From positions 1,487,539-1,551,538 of the forward strand of contig NW_022985444.1 of assembly GCF_010093595.1 (NCBI RefSeq): a DNA stretch of 64,000 nucleotides. The letters are read 5' to 3'. The position numbers and the translations under genes were made by a program. This document shows, piece after piece, positions 45,003 through 56,680 of the stretch. The stretch comes from Mytilinidion resinicola. Lineage: Eukaryota > Ascomycota > Dothideomycetes > Mytilinidiales > Mytilinidiaceae. Within the stretch, counting starts at the first letter, position 1, and the number at the start of each line of letters is the position of its first letter. Below the pieces are notes generated by a model that did not search any database, had not been told where the DNA came from, and worked only from the letters and a program-made list of their open reading frames with translations.

Positions 45003-45943
45003 TTCGCCGACGCTTACACCCAAGTCAATGTCGCCTCTCCCTTCATTACAAAAACATTGACCCTATCGTCTTCCCTGGCCAGTACGACAAGTCCCATCTG
45101 AATTCGTTCTTCGGCTTGGATGCCGTGACGATCAACACGACGACCAGCGCTGAGCTGCAGAAGGGCTGCGCCAACGTCCAGAACCCCAACGACCTGTCAG
45201 TGTACTGGGTGCATACATTGCTGTACCAGAAGGCCGACTCGTGGGAACCCGTGCCCCGTCATACGCCTCAGCGCCTACTGCAGCCTGGGCGACACCAAAA
45301 CCGAGGTGCCCATTCCTCAGAACCTCAAGATGCTGGCCGACAAAGCAACCGCCACAGCGGCCGCTGCCATGCCCGCCGAAGACCATAGCGAGTGGTTCTG
45401 TGAGGGCAGCAGCGGCGGCACGGCGGAAACGTACGGCTTTCCTAGCAGCACGTGCGCTACGCACCTGCAGCAACGGCTGTACTTCCCTAAGTGCGTCAAC
45501 ACCGACACTCTGGAGACGGCGTACAAGGCCGGTCAGCCGGGCAACTGCAAAGCCTGCCTGGCCGGCATGAAGGCGATGCCCCAGCTGCGCTTCAGCATCC
45601 TCTACGACCTTTGAAGGTGCTGCCCGACGGCTGGAGCGGCACTGCGCCGGTGCAGCTGTCCTGTGGTAACGCCTTCTGCGGCCACGGAGACTTCATCAAT
45701 GGTTGGACGGTGGATGCGGCGCAGAGTATGGTTGAAGCTACGAGCTCGAAGAATCATTTCGCGGCTGTTGATAGCCGTCTAGACAACGATGGGAAGAAGC
45801 CTATGTGCAAGTCTGCTGATGCGGATCCGGACCACGGCACGAGCGACTATGCGGAGAGTGTTGCGGCTATGAGCAAGCGGTCTGTTCCTGCTGTGGGGTG
45901 GGTATCTAGGAGTAGGCTGGCCCGTAGTCCGAGCACTAAGTGA
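45003..45943 (+). pseudogene. DUF1996 (secreted) protein pseudogene
   Basis: Characteristic DUF1996 blocks in shifting frames: PIVFPGQYDKSHLNSFFGLD, AVTINTTTSAELQKGCANVQ, NDLSVYWVHTLLYQ, VPIPQNLKMLADKA, STCATHLQQRLYFPKCVNTD, MKAMPQLRFSILYDL, VLPDGWSGTAPVQLSCGNAF and CGHGDFINGWTVDAAQSM. Frame changes are needed near 45,055, near 45,250, and at 45,612 where a TGA follows YDL. The N-terminal part with the signal peptide is missing or unrecognised. Intact members are secreted proteins of unknown function, common in wood- and plant-associated fungi. Confidence 0.82.
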
Positions 45944-46073
45944 GGAGTTGTTGAAAGAATGAAGATTCTTGTACACAGGTTAAGGTACTTCTTGTGCAGG
46001 GGAATGTGGTCATCCGGGATGATCGCCAAGAGACGAGGCATATATAACGCCGCCCTAACTATGAATGGGGCAT

Positions 46074-46478
46074 CTCCTAGATGTTGCGTGTCACCTTTCC
46101 CATTCTCTTCTTTCTCGTTTTCGAATTTCGGGTTTCGTCCTTCTCTAGTGAATCACCCCAGAGGTGGGAGAATGTGATGTAGTTGGGCTGGATCTTAGGG
46201 AAGCAAGAATGTGGCAATAACCTACACCGCCCAATGAGATTTTTGGGAGCGGCGCCAATTAGTTTCGTCCAGATGCCGATAATCTTTCTCTTTGCTTGCC
46301 AGTGCAATATAGGTCTGCTGAGCTCCTGCAATACGATATTGCTGTTGTTGTTTGATGGTCCATGCCATATGAGCACTTTCCTTGTAGTCTCAGATCTTGG
46401 GCATTTTACCGATCTGTGGCTTTCGTTCTTCCGGGTGAGCCTAGTCAATGCTAACTTGATCGACCCTGCGGAGCGCAA
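46074..46478 (-). pseudogene. scrambled relic of a HET-domain gene
   Basis: Two segments match the HET gene at 54,200-56,019. 46,248-46,450 (minus-strand protein RPILHWQAKRKIIGIWTKLI) parallels RPISHWQAKKKIISVWTKPV at about 55,437-55,640. 46,074-46,190 (YITFSHLWGDSLEKDE) parallels YIALSYAWGSPEKEA at ~55,750-55,890. In the intact gene the SYAWG segment is N-terminal, but here it lies C-terminal to the other, so the copy is rearranged. It is not a functional gene. Nucleotide similarity looks high (roughly 80% by eye over 200 bp), suggesting a moderately recent duplication. Confidence 0.8.
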
Positions 46479-46806
46479 TCAGCAAGTCGGGCTCCTTGCA
46501 AGGCGTAAAGAACGTTGATCTGGGTGCCTGGCTTTGCATTCTCTTTCCTCTCTACTACCTCCCCTGTGCATCCTTATCATAGACAAGACCTCCGAGAGGT
46601 CTTGAAGCATCTTCTCCTCGTAGTCTCTCACAAACTGACGATAACATTGCTCAGCCCATCGTGGCGCGAGGGCTATAGATTCACCATTGACGGCATAGTT
46701 TGAATGTAGGCGAAAGCATGAAACGTCTATAGACACAGCGAAGTCAGTTCACTCTATTTTGGCGATACTACAAAGGTATCTAGCCAACGGTAGAGCGTCT
46801 ACCCCA
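46479..46806. other. intergenic, unassigned
   Basis: A minus-strand frame (46,479-46,736) is open with protein-like composition (WAEQCYRQFVRDYEEKMLQD) and could be another relic segment, but I cannot place it. Confidence 0.3.
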
Positions 46807-47426
46807 TTACAGCTTGAAGACCCCATCAGTAAAGTCTATGACCTGCGCCTTTTCAAGGACCTTGCCAGCAAGTTTTTTGAAGTCGTCATGAGTCGGGTCA
46901 TCATTGATGTAATAATCTCTGTCCTCGACGCTTTCGAACTCTACGACGAATGCGTGCGTGATGCCATTCTACATGATGCACTTAGCACATACCGAGACAT
47001 TTTCGAGCTGTATGTCCACGGGAAGAACCGTTTTGGGAAAGATGGAGCTTACCTGGATCCCTTCGGGCGAGTTGTCGGTACCGCCGGATGCAGATTTGAT
47101 ATACGGCTTCTTGGAGGTTGGATGAATGCAGCCGTCCTTCAGTGCAAGCATACGTTCAGAGATCTGTGACATTCGAAGCTTCATCAGCTTTGGATGACCA
47201 GACATTGCAAGTGGCCACGTACATCATTGATAGCTTCAGGACTGGCAGACGATTTGAATTGGAAGAGAACGATATGAGTGATACCCATTTTTGGGCTTAG
47301 CGTTTTATGCGAAGTGCTGGGACTTGAAACTTGGATGAAGAGGAGTACGAGAGTAAGGCTAACGATCGCGATAGCTAGTGCTAGCTTTCGTCTGGGGATG
47401 GCAGAGTGCGAGGGAGTGAACCACAT
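46807..47426 (-). CDS. stress-responsive A/B-barrel (Dabb) domain protein
   Basis: Three exons: 47426-47223, 47163-47053 and 46968-46807 (introns 59 and 84 nt); 158 aa. After a basic, hydrophobic N-terminus (RRKLALAIAIVSLTLVLLFI, a signal anchor or signal peptide) comes MGITHIVLFQFKSSASPEAI, then ISERMLALKDGCIHP, KPYIKSASGGTDNSPEGIQ, and GITHAFVVEFESVEDRDYYI, the Dabb dimeric ferredoxin-like fold with its H-V-x-x-F-K start. Dabb proteins include stress proteins and some polyketide cyclases; no active-site assignment is possible. An alternative start at MGITHIV would drop the membrane segment. Confidence 0.87.
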
Positions 47427-48217
47427 TCTAGAGCCGGCCTGAGGTGACCGCAACGAAGAAAGCGGGGTAAACCATGGGAGCGTTTCTTGAGCTGACTAAT
47501 AATTGCAGTATGACCGCATTGATTTGATTGGGTACGTCTGCACCCTGTGGGTTGATCAATTGTTGTATGGCCTAGGCAAGATGAACTTGATTCATTATTC
47601 GCGAATACTTGGATGCATAGTTGGAAGTACTTCGTGATTCCCTCAGATTCAATCTGCAACCAGTTCGATATGTGCTCCCATGCTTCATATACTGTTGTCT
47701 GGCAGCTTTTCGGAAGAAATCACATATACATCTCGTACCGATCAGGTAGTCCCTTATAAGAGCATTCGGTAGCTAGAACCTGATGGTGAAGGCAGACCAT
47801 CTGTAAATTGATGACAGCTTCTTTTGATGCTCGATAAGATTCTGTACAGCTTGGATACCGAACTCCTTGCCTTGCCAACGGCACGCCGGCCAATCATGCG
47901 TACAATCCGTCCTAAAGACGGGGGATGGGGTGACAACAAGGACGCCCACACAGTGAGTATGTAAAAAGCTGAACCCGAAAACTCTAGACCAACGCTATAG
48001 CCCTTTCACAATACGCGAAACACAAGATGGATATCTAAATAGCAGCGTGAATGAAACAAAAAGAATTGGGGCATGCAATGTAATGCAAAACCGATGAAAT
48101 CGTAATCAGTAGAACTCCGATATGCGTCCATGACTTAGGCGGTACTCTGAAGAATAGAAATGAAGATATTTAAGAATCAAGAACAACTACATGGGGAAAG
48201 TCTTTCCGTTCCGCGAG
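47427..48217. other. intergenic region
   Basis: About 790 bp without a credible ORF; low GC around 48,000-48,190. Confidence 0.45.
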
Positions 48218-49657
48218 TCATCCCCGTGATAACTGAAGAACTTGCAATATGACTTGCACTAGACTGAGGATAACGCTTAGTACCCCGATGATAGAAACAA
48301 GCCAAAAAGTCCAATACTGCAATGTATCTCGCCGATCGCGGAGCAGTTCGCTTATTGAGGTAGGTCGGGAGTTCTTGAGTTCCTGCGCAATAAGCTCGAT
48401 CCTCTCGGATAGGACTGGGAAATGCTGGGCCGCAAAATACACAGGCTGATCAGGGAGCAATGGCAGAGGCTCCGGCTTTTGGCGAATATGAGCGGTCATA
48501 CAAAGCATAAGAAGTAGCTAGTCTGGCATTTGTAAGCGCTCCGTTGGTCTGTATATCTGTGGGAATAGCTTTCTCGAAGGGCCATGCTGCCCGAACAGTA
48601 GGCGAAAGGATAAGAGCACCTCCCGCATGAACTGCGAGATGTCTTCCTCGCTCGCACGGGGGTCGAAAGACTTCTTCTCTGTGCTAGCAAATGAAAATAT
48701 AGTGCCTTTGGATTGAAGCATGGCGACGTAGAACGAAGGACAGCTGAACAACGAAAGAGTCCTGCTTGACTTATTGTAGTCCAGGTGTAATGCCAGGCAA
48801 TCAACCCATCGAATCCTAACGTGGAGCAGAGTGAGAAGGAGATGTGCATTCATCTCAGCAGGATTCAGAGGCAACCAGGTCGCTGCTGCTCTACTGTTCT
48901 CGCTTGCAGCTTGCGTAATGTTCGAAGGAGGAGAAGGGAGTAAGTTTCCGAAACCCTTCAAGATGACGAACAAGGGTCGATCTGCGAGATCGGCTGATAC
49001 CTTGTTAGTGTCGAATACTAGGCCGGAGTTCGATTCGTCGTCATCCTCGTGAACTGCAAGCTCGTCCCCGGAGCAGGTATTGAAGGCTGGTCGGTAGAGC
49101 ATGGACTGCCATCCTAGTATTGCGAATACGAGCAGCCTTTGAGCTTTGAAGGTTTGACGAGTATTCTCCATCTTTTGCGTTTTCCGAAGGTGTTCGACGA
49201 CGTCGTCGATAGTGACCATTTCGGTATCGCGGACGAATGTGCCCGTCGCAGTGAACACTCGTTCGAACGCGTTGTTCTCGAGAAGCGTTTCTTCGCCTAC
49301 CCGTAGTTGTCGGACTGCATGTGACATATTCGTAACTTGGCCATGGAGCCAAGGGTGATACCAGCTCAAGTCGGCCGACGTTGACTGGAGGACGGACACT
49401 GGGAGAGGCTCTTTGAAGAGCTCGTGCGTTCTTGTTGGATGGGCAGCTAAGGTGGTTGTCGTCGATATGACTTTAAGCGGAACCACGTTAGCTGCAGACT
49501 CGAGGACGCTAAGCGTCATGACCTGAGCGACTCTTACAGCTGGACCTCTTACGGACTCTGAAGCTCCGGGAACTAGTGGATAGCTTTCGGCGGGATCGGG
49601 CCGCCGCCATGGAATGCGAAGAGGCAGTCGGATTAAGAGGCGCCAATTCTGCCGCAC
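48218..49657 (-). pseudogene. fungal membrane-anchored protein with in-frame stop before its TM tail
   Basis: The frame 49657-48521 encodes an all-helical body (LKVISTTTTLAAHPTRTHEL, RQTFKAQRLLVFAILGWQSM, NAHLLLTLLHVRIRWVDCLA, LLSFRLLFGQHGPSRKLF). A TAG (48518-48520) follows MPD; the same frame then continues to 48218 with QHFPVLSERIELIAQELK, LRDRRDTLQYWTFWLVSIIG and a hydrophobic helix (VLSVILSLVQVILQVLQL). In related fungal proteins the body and C-terminal helix form one protein, so the TAG interrupts it. The 5' end is unresolved: no ATG suits the N-terminus and a first exon is probably missing. The stop is followed by CTA, a context known to favour readthrough. Confidence 0.65.
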
Positions 49658-50365
49658 TTCCGATATTAGGCTCTCGTTTCTCCATGTCCTGCTAGAGAGC
49701 GTTCAAGAGTGAGCGGTGTCCGGATGACGGTGATAGAATGGCAGCGCGTGCAAGAAATCCCGCACTCGGCAAGGAGACTGAGATCTGAGATTCACCTTTG
49801 CAAGTTGTTGAAGGCTCAGGGCTTGCGATCAGCGGCAGAACTGCTTTTGGTGCAGCCTCCCGCTTTCCGTGCGCCTCCATCTTCCTGCCCAGGTGTCGAG
49901 CGCCTGAATGGCCAAGGCTGTCGAACGACCAGAGCCGCTATCCGACTGGCAGTCCCAGCCTCAAGAACGGAGCATTCGCACGACGCTGGGGCGGCCAGTG
50001 GTGCGACGTGGGTGGGTTCGCGGGCGGTAACAGGCTATATAAAGAACGGTGGTGTTTCTGCTCACAGCCCGTTCCACCTGGCGCTTAGCCATGCCGAGGA
50101 GTGCACCGTACGACTCCGCCGAGGGCTGATAGCTGAGTCTACACAGCTCAATCTCGGTCAAGTGAGAAGCTGTTCTAGCCAGACGTGTCGGCGAAGGATA
50201 CTGCATGGCTATCATACAAGTGTAGAATAGAATATTGATGGCTGCATTGGGTGGCGCCAACTCACCGGTTTGCCAGCAACCCCGCTTGCTCTCGTCCACG
50301 CCGCACAAGTAAAACATACTTCCTCGACGCATTGTCACGTCTCCTCGACCCAGTTCTCTCTAGCT
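49658..50365. other. divergent intergenic region
   Basis: Between the membrane protein and the NB-ARC gene, which start in opposite directions; it may hold the missing first exon of the former. ORFs on both strands are unsupported. Confidence 0.4.
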
Positions 50366-53300
50366 ATGGAGGCAGACGACCCCGTTCGCCCAATATGGCA
50401 AGCGGCCATCGACCAGTACTACGACCAGCTTGCAGAGGGAGGCATGAAGAGAACGCCCACGATAGACAAAGACCTCTGGGAGATAGAGAGCCCGAATGTT
50501 TTGATTGACGAGATCCAAGAGATGGTACCACAAGAATCACAAATCTCCAAAGTGTGGATGACTGTGCTGCCCAAGCTTGAGCCCGTGTTGCTGGGTCTCA
50601 ATGACTTTGCAGCCGTTATCGCCTGGTCGTTGGGGATGAATGGTCGTGTTGCGGCACTTCTGTGGAGATCTATGAGACTCATTTTAAAGGTAAACCGCAA
50701 TCCCCCTCGTATGCCTTGTAAAAGCTTGCTGACCCCAGCAGTTCGCGCGTCCAGTTTTCCCCCAGTTGATCACATTGCTAGAAGAGCTGCGAACCGTCCT
50801 CCCAAAGGCCCGCCTATCCGAACAAGAGTTTCCACTCTCGGAGTCTCTCGAAACCGCGTTACTAAATATGTATACTGAGATAATTGTCTTCTATGCTTTC
50901 GCGATCACATTCTTCCGAAATAATCCCAATGCTTCGACGAGCCGAAGTGCATGGTCCATATTCAGCTCAAGGTTCGAGAAAGTCATATCAAATCTTCGCA
51001 TTTATTCGAGAAAGGTCGACGAGATCGTCGACATGATACGGTTGTCCAAAGAAACTCACACGGCCGAAACGGTGAAGGCAATAAACAATCTGCAGAAGCT
51101 AATGATTACAGATAAAGGAACACCGTGTCATATCATACCATACGGACTGAATTTGAAGTTCCAAGGCAGATCAGCGGAACTGGATGAGCTTAAGCGTACT
51201 TTGGATCCAGGAAATGGAGCGGAAACCTTGAAAGTGATATCCATATGCGGCTTAGGCGGAGTTGGAAAGACTCAGCTTGCTCTGCATTATGCCAACACCT
51301 CAAGGGATTCCTACGATGCAATTGCTTGAGTTCAGGCCGACACACAAACCAAGCTTATCCAAAGTCTGTCTACCTTCGCGTCGAAGCTGGGCTTGCCAAA
51401 GAAAGAGGGAAGCAGCGACGATGACTACCAATCGGTTCAAAAGGTTAGGGACTGGCTCAATAGCTCCGGAAAGACATTTCTCCTCATTTTCGATAACTTG
51501 GAAGATGTCCGTATCTTGAGCCAGATCTGGCCCGCAAGCAATAAGGGCTCCATCATTATCACCAGCCGGTCTCCAGCAGTCGCAGCAAAACGAGCTAAGA
51601 AGACGATGTACCTCAAGTCGTTTGGAGAGGACGCAGTCGTAGATATATTTTATGAGTTGACCGGACTACAGCCAGCCGACGAGGACGATGCGGAAGCCGC
51701 CAAAGAAATATGTCAGCTCATTGGAGGCCTTCCACTCGCCATGATTCACATGAGTTCATTCATCCAAGACCGGGGATATTCATATGGGGAGTTCCTCGCT
51801 TTGTACAAGAAGCATGCTGAGAGGATCTTCATCAAGGACCAATCCCAGGTGGATTATGACCACACTTTGAGTACGGTATGGGACATGTCCCTTCAATCAT
51901 TGTCACTGAATGCTAGAGTCCTTCTTGACTTGTTGTCGCTATTTGACCCCGACTCGATTCCAGAACGATTATTGATTGGAGGAAGAGCCGATATTGTGGA
52001 GCCCCGATTGAAATTCCTGAACGATGATTTTGAGTGAGTATCAACCCGAAGTGTCGGCTCTAATTTCCCCTCGTCCTGCTGATCCATGACTAGTTTCGGT
52101 GACGCTGTGTCTGAATTGATGACCAAGACGTCGCTCATCAATCGGCTGACTACATCCAAATCCCTCTCCATGCACCGCATGGTAAAGTTTGCGATGTTCA
52201 TCCGAATCCCAGAAGATGAGCGTACATTATACCTTGACAACGCAATTCAATTACTGTATCATGCCTTTCCGAATACTTGGGATGAGCGAGGTCCCCAGCA
52301 AGGTCATGGCTGGCGTTCTTGGGAAACTTGCAGTGCTATCGTGGCCCACTTATCCTCTCTGATGGGTCTGCAAAAACAATATAACCTGAAAGCCACAAAT
52401 ACAGAGGGTTTTGCTGAGCTTATATTCCGCATTGGGACGTACGTAGATGCTATTGTTCCAACTAGATGCCCTAAACCAAAAACTGACAGTAGCATCTTTA
52501 GGTATCTTTGGGAAAATGAGCAACCAACCACGGCAAAGGCATTCTTTGAGTATGGCTTGGAGTTGGACATTGATCCCAATAGCCGGATATGCGCACAAGC
52601 GTACCGGTTACTAGGTCATATTGGCCTTGACGTGGCACAACCACGAGCCGCTCTCTCCGCGTATCAAAAAGCTTTAACGGCGAGAGAGAAACTTGAAAAA
52701 CCAAATTCGGGTGCTATAGCGGAAGTCTACGATTCAATCGCATGCAGCTACTCTGAGTTTGGAGACGTTCCGCATGCACTTGAGTACCTCGCAAAGGCCG
52801 ATGCTATAAACCTTGCGCAAGCCAATCGCACCTCAGCCCGGACCCAAGCCATATATTCATTAGCTTACCTCCGAGGAGACCAGCCAGCCAAAGCACTCGA
52901 AGCGCTACAGCTCTGCTGGAACCTTCGGAATAAGACTGAGGAGGAAATCGCGGGGTCTCATTATCCAAAGCACGCTGGCGATATCGTTCTATTAGCACGG
53001 ATACAGTATGCACTCGGACAAAAAGATGAAGGCCAACGATTGGCTTCGAGGTCAATCACTATTAGGAGAGGCATTTTTGGCTCTAAGGGACCTCGTGTAG
53101 CGGACTCGGTTTTCATTGTTGCAAGAATGCTGGCAGCTGCGGGCGAACAAGTTGTGGCTGCAAAAATGTATGGAGAGATCATTGACATGAGCCGCGATAT
53201 GGCGGAAATGAAAGGCCACTTGGCCCGAGCATTGTGGTTTTTGGCTTCGATGGAAGAGCTGCTGGAGAACCCGGCTGAAGCTGAGAGGTTGAGGAAGGAT

Positions 53301-53396
53301 GCGAAAGATGAAAGAGCCAAGATCCAGGAGAGAGAAGCACCGGATGAGGACACCGACGAGGCCTTTATGGGCCTGGTAGGGTGGATGCTATGGTAA
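50366..53396 (+). pseudogene. NLR-like STAND protein (DUF7708-like / NB-ARC / TPR) with one in-frame stop
   Basis: Exons 50366-50689, 50742-52033 and 52094-53396 (introns 52 and 60 nt); 972 codons. The N-terminal ~230 residues (ESQISKVWMTVLPKLEPVLL, LNDFAAVIAWSLGMN) look like the DUF7708 domain that precedes NTPases in fungal NLR-type proteins. Then come ISICGLGGVGKTQLALHYA (Walker A, K284), KTFLLIFDNLEDV (Walker B), GSIIITSRSPAVAAKRA and ICQLIGGLPLAMIHM (GLPLA), and a TPR-like C-terminus (ICAQAYRLLGHIGLDVAQPR, LSAYQKAL). A TGA (51327-51329, codon 304) stands where relatives have Trp (W-V-Q-A-D). All the rest is open, so the mutation is recent, a variant, or an error. Confidence 0.85.
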
Positions 53397-54199
53397 TCCT
53401 GAAAATTTCCGTGGTTAACAAAGGGGGATGAGTCGGTTGTAGATTGGTCTAAGGAGAATGACGACAGGTAACGACGAAAGTAATGATATTAGATTGCTTT
53501 CAAAAAGAATTTAAGCAGCAACTGAAACAAAGTCCATGGGTGGACGGTACCCAGGTGGTCTTCCGTGATAAGTCGCTTTCGCAGTACCGCGAAGGAGTTT
53601 AGCTCGTCCAAAGTACTAGAGGTTTCGATCACCGCGTGTATGCATACTTTAACTAAATATGTAGAATAAAGACCAGTGATGTTATGAGACCAGAGCGATT
53701 TGGAGGTGGACTGGATGGAGGCACTTGAAAAAAGCTTCGGACTGGACTGAGTTTCTATTTGGACCGCGGGGATTTGAGGCCGTGGATGATCCAGGCACTT
53801 CAATAGTCAGTGGTGATGTATATACATGGTGTTGAGGTTCAATGGCCCGCATTTCTCAGATTCTAATTGGTCCGATCAAATAGTCACGTAATGTACACCT
53901 GCTACTCACGTGCCCGTCATGTACTATCATTGTTAGAATAGCTTCTACAACCTAACATAGTCTTCTGTTTAGCTTAACAACGTACTTTTGATAGCTAAAT
54001 ACAAGACTAAAACGGTAGCACACCTATAATTAACACCTGTTACGCTTTAACCTGAAGATTTTCCTGCGCTAAATCGCTTTAGGTAATTAATTAGCTGTTC
54101 CAGATAACTCTCAGCCCTATTTTGGAGCTCCTGTACATCCTGGAGCTCCGCAGTGATTTCTAGTAGATCGCGTAGATCGGAGGCCTCATCCAATCCACT
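53397..54199. other. intergenic region
   Basis: AT-rich from 53,880 to 54,090; a 104-codon minus ORF at 53,489-53,803 has no recognisable features. Confidence 0.45.
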
Positions 54200-56019
54200 C
54201 TAGTCTATTAACATCACTGGTTTGTTCGCTAATTCGATGTTTGCTCCACGGTCGAGTAGCAGCTTGATTGTCGACTCTCTGCCATTCATTATAGCTACTG
54301 ATAGCGGTGTAAGACCTTCGTTGTCGGGTGAGTTGATATCGGCCTTGCCTGTATCGAGTAGTAGGCTGATCATGGCATCGTGCCCTCTTGCTGCAGCCGC
54401 CCACTTGCTACAGCCGCCCATAGCGGTGTTCGGCCGTGCGAATCTCTTGGGTCAAGATCGGCTCTGTCAAATAGCATTTTCACAATCGTGTCGTGTCCAT
54501 TTGCTGCGGCTAGCAGCAGCGACCTTTCTAGATCATAACGCTTAGAGTTGGCGTCGAATTCTGCTGATCTAAGCAGAAAGCTCATCGTCATCGTGTGCCC
54601 ATTCGCTGCAGCCCACAGTAGTGGTTCCCTAGAATATATCGACTCGGTACCGGATGGATAATACATAGTGAGCAGCCGTTGCAGTTGCGCCTCGTTTCCT
54701 TCTTCAGCAGCCCCGATCATAGCCCTCGAAGAAGGATACCTCAAATCCTTCCAATCGATTTCAAACATCAACCGCTGCACCGCGTCGTGACTATAGAGCG
54801 AGGCCCACCAGAGCGTTACATAGTTGAGACCTAAATGAAAGTCGGGGCATTTCATATTAGGATATCTTCTCGAATGGCTCGGATCTTCGAACTCCGACAG
54901 ACCTTCAAACGAGAACACCGAGTCGGCCTCTATGCCTGAAAGCCTTTCTAGCCGTTGACATTGGCTCGCAACCTCTTCCAAGCTACCTGGGGGCTCGAAT
55001 TCGTGATGTTTCTTCAGAACAAGATTGAGAAGGGTCGTAATAGGCATGGTATAGTCAGCGACGATATCCGTGTGTCCTGCTTGTGCAACACCAAGCAGTG
55101 CGTAGACCCTATCCCGCGGGTCGGCGCAGCGAAGATGATTTGTCGCTCCCATTAGGTTCCACAGAGTCTGGTCATGGCGTTCTGCAGCATCGAGTGACTT
55201 CGTCGCAGTCTGCCTGACGATTGCCATTGCAGGACTGTCTCGAACATTCTGGTACTCGATCGTATCCTGGACGCGAGGAGGAGGCGTTAAAGTGCTCAAC
55301 TCGACAAGAAAGTCCCGGAAAGGCCCCCATGGGATTATCTTATCGCCACACATGATATAGATCTGGCGCGCTCGCATGATTTCCTGGAATATCCAAAGGC
55401 GCCTCCAATACGGCCTTCCGCAAAGTCCGCGGATAGCGGCGCCGACTGGTTTCGTCCAGACGCTGATAATCTTTTTCTTTGCTTGCCAGTGCGATATAGG
55501 TCTGGTGAGTTCCCACATTGCGATGCCGCTATTGTGGTATGATGGGCCGAGCCATATGAGCACTATTCTTGCTGTCTCATAGATCTCGGGCATGCTACCA
55601 ACTTGTTGCTTTCGTTCTTCCGGGTGAGACTGATCAATACACAGTGCATCAATCCAAAAGGCGTTCTGCGAGTCAGTGACTGTTGATGCCGGCTCTCGAG
55701 CTTGATGGAGAAAGCGCCATAGGTTTTTGCGTATCGGGAACGAAGGATTACCATCCAAGTAGATGGTGCGGGTCTTCCCCTTCCCCTTTCTCTTCCTCGT
55801 TGTCGTTGCCTTTGTATTTGGTGTTGCCTCTTTCTCCGGCGAACCCCAGGCATAAGACAACGCGATGTAATCGGGTTGCTTCCTGAGTGAGACGAGGCTG
55901 AAGTGGCAATAGATGTCGCTGTCTGCGTCGCCTGGTAGGATCTTCAGAATCCTGATGTAGCCAACTGGAAGGTCTGTATAGACCGGAAAATCCCTTTGTG
56001 TGGTGTTCTGTTCCGCCAT
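54200..56019 (-). CDS. HET-domain / ankyrin-repeat protein, frameshifted near the C-terminus
   Basis: From the ATG at 56019: MAEQNTTQRDFPVYTDLPVG, then the HET (heterokaryon incompatibility) domain with YIALSYAWGSPEKEA, WIDALCIDQSHPEERKQQV, IYETARIVLIWLGP and RPYWRRLWIFQEIMRARQIY, complete for the family. A middle region leads to ankyrin repeats (GNEAQLQRLLTMYY, EPLLWAAANGHTMTMSFLLR, SLLLAAANGHDTIVKMLFD, HGRTPLWAA). At 54,387-54,420 a 17-bp tandem duplication shifts the frame: translation ends at 54370, but the original frame resumes as RGHDAMISLLLDT and EGLTPLSVAIMNGRE to 54200. HET proteins trigger cell death on non-self fusion. The HET part should still be expressed. Confidence 0.88.
54387..54420 (-). 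repeat. 17-bp tandem duplication inside an ankyrin repeat
   Basis: Two adjacent 17-bp copies (plus strand cttgct[g/a]cagccgccca) differing at one base. One copy gives the continuous ankyrin frame; two copies shift it. Confidence 0.93.
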
Positions 56020-56599
56020 TGCTCGTTGTCACTTCCAGATATCGACTGACGATGGGAGGTCTGCCAGTCGAATAGAGCCTGAGGCTGAGAAAATACCCTT
56101 GAGAGCTCTGCAGCCGCTGATTTGTCGACAAGCAACGAATCGCTAACCCAAGGAAGCCGACGCTCAATAGGGAGAGTCGGGAGATACCTCCAAACCACGA
56201 TAACATCCCGTCGGGCAGCAACACATTCTCACCATCTTCGGCTCTCTCGGCTTGTGGCTGACGAATGTCGTACTCTGCTGGCTAGGATGTCGTGGACATG
56301 CATGCGTGCCCAGCCGTGCAGATGACCGATCGAGCATTAGGGCGAGGCTGAGAATTAGCGTTGAACAGCTCACACATGAACCTGCGGAGATATGATCCGT
56401 GGGATTACACGTCTGGTATAAATATGTGTGGGGTTCCAACTACCTGCTCTGAACTCATCCGACCTATCGCAAAAAAACCGACTTGAATTCTCTAATTCCT
56501 ATATCGTTTATCTAAGTCTCTAGAAGCCAGCCTTGCGTCCAGCTGCGAACGACCATCACACCCAACCGCCTCTCTGTGATACACAACTCTATAGATCCA
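56020..56599. other. divergent intergenic region
   Basis: Shared 5' flank of the HET and coiled-coil genes; the small ORFs here are not convincing. Confidence 0.45.
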
Positions 56600-56680
56600 A
56601 TGGAAACCACCAGCGGACCTTACACGACGGAAGAGGTAGAGCGCGGCTAGTCGAACTGGCGCTGGGATGATGGTTGGAAC

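Noticed and set aside
49961..50338. 125-codon minus-strand ORF between the divergent membrane and NB-ARC genes
   Set aside because: No features, and it overlaps the expected promoter and leader region.
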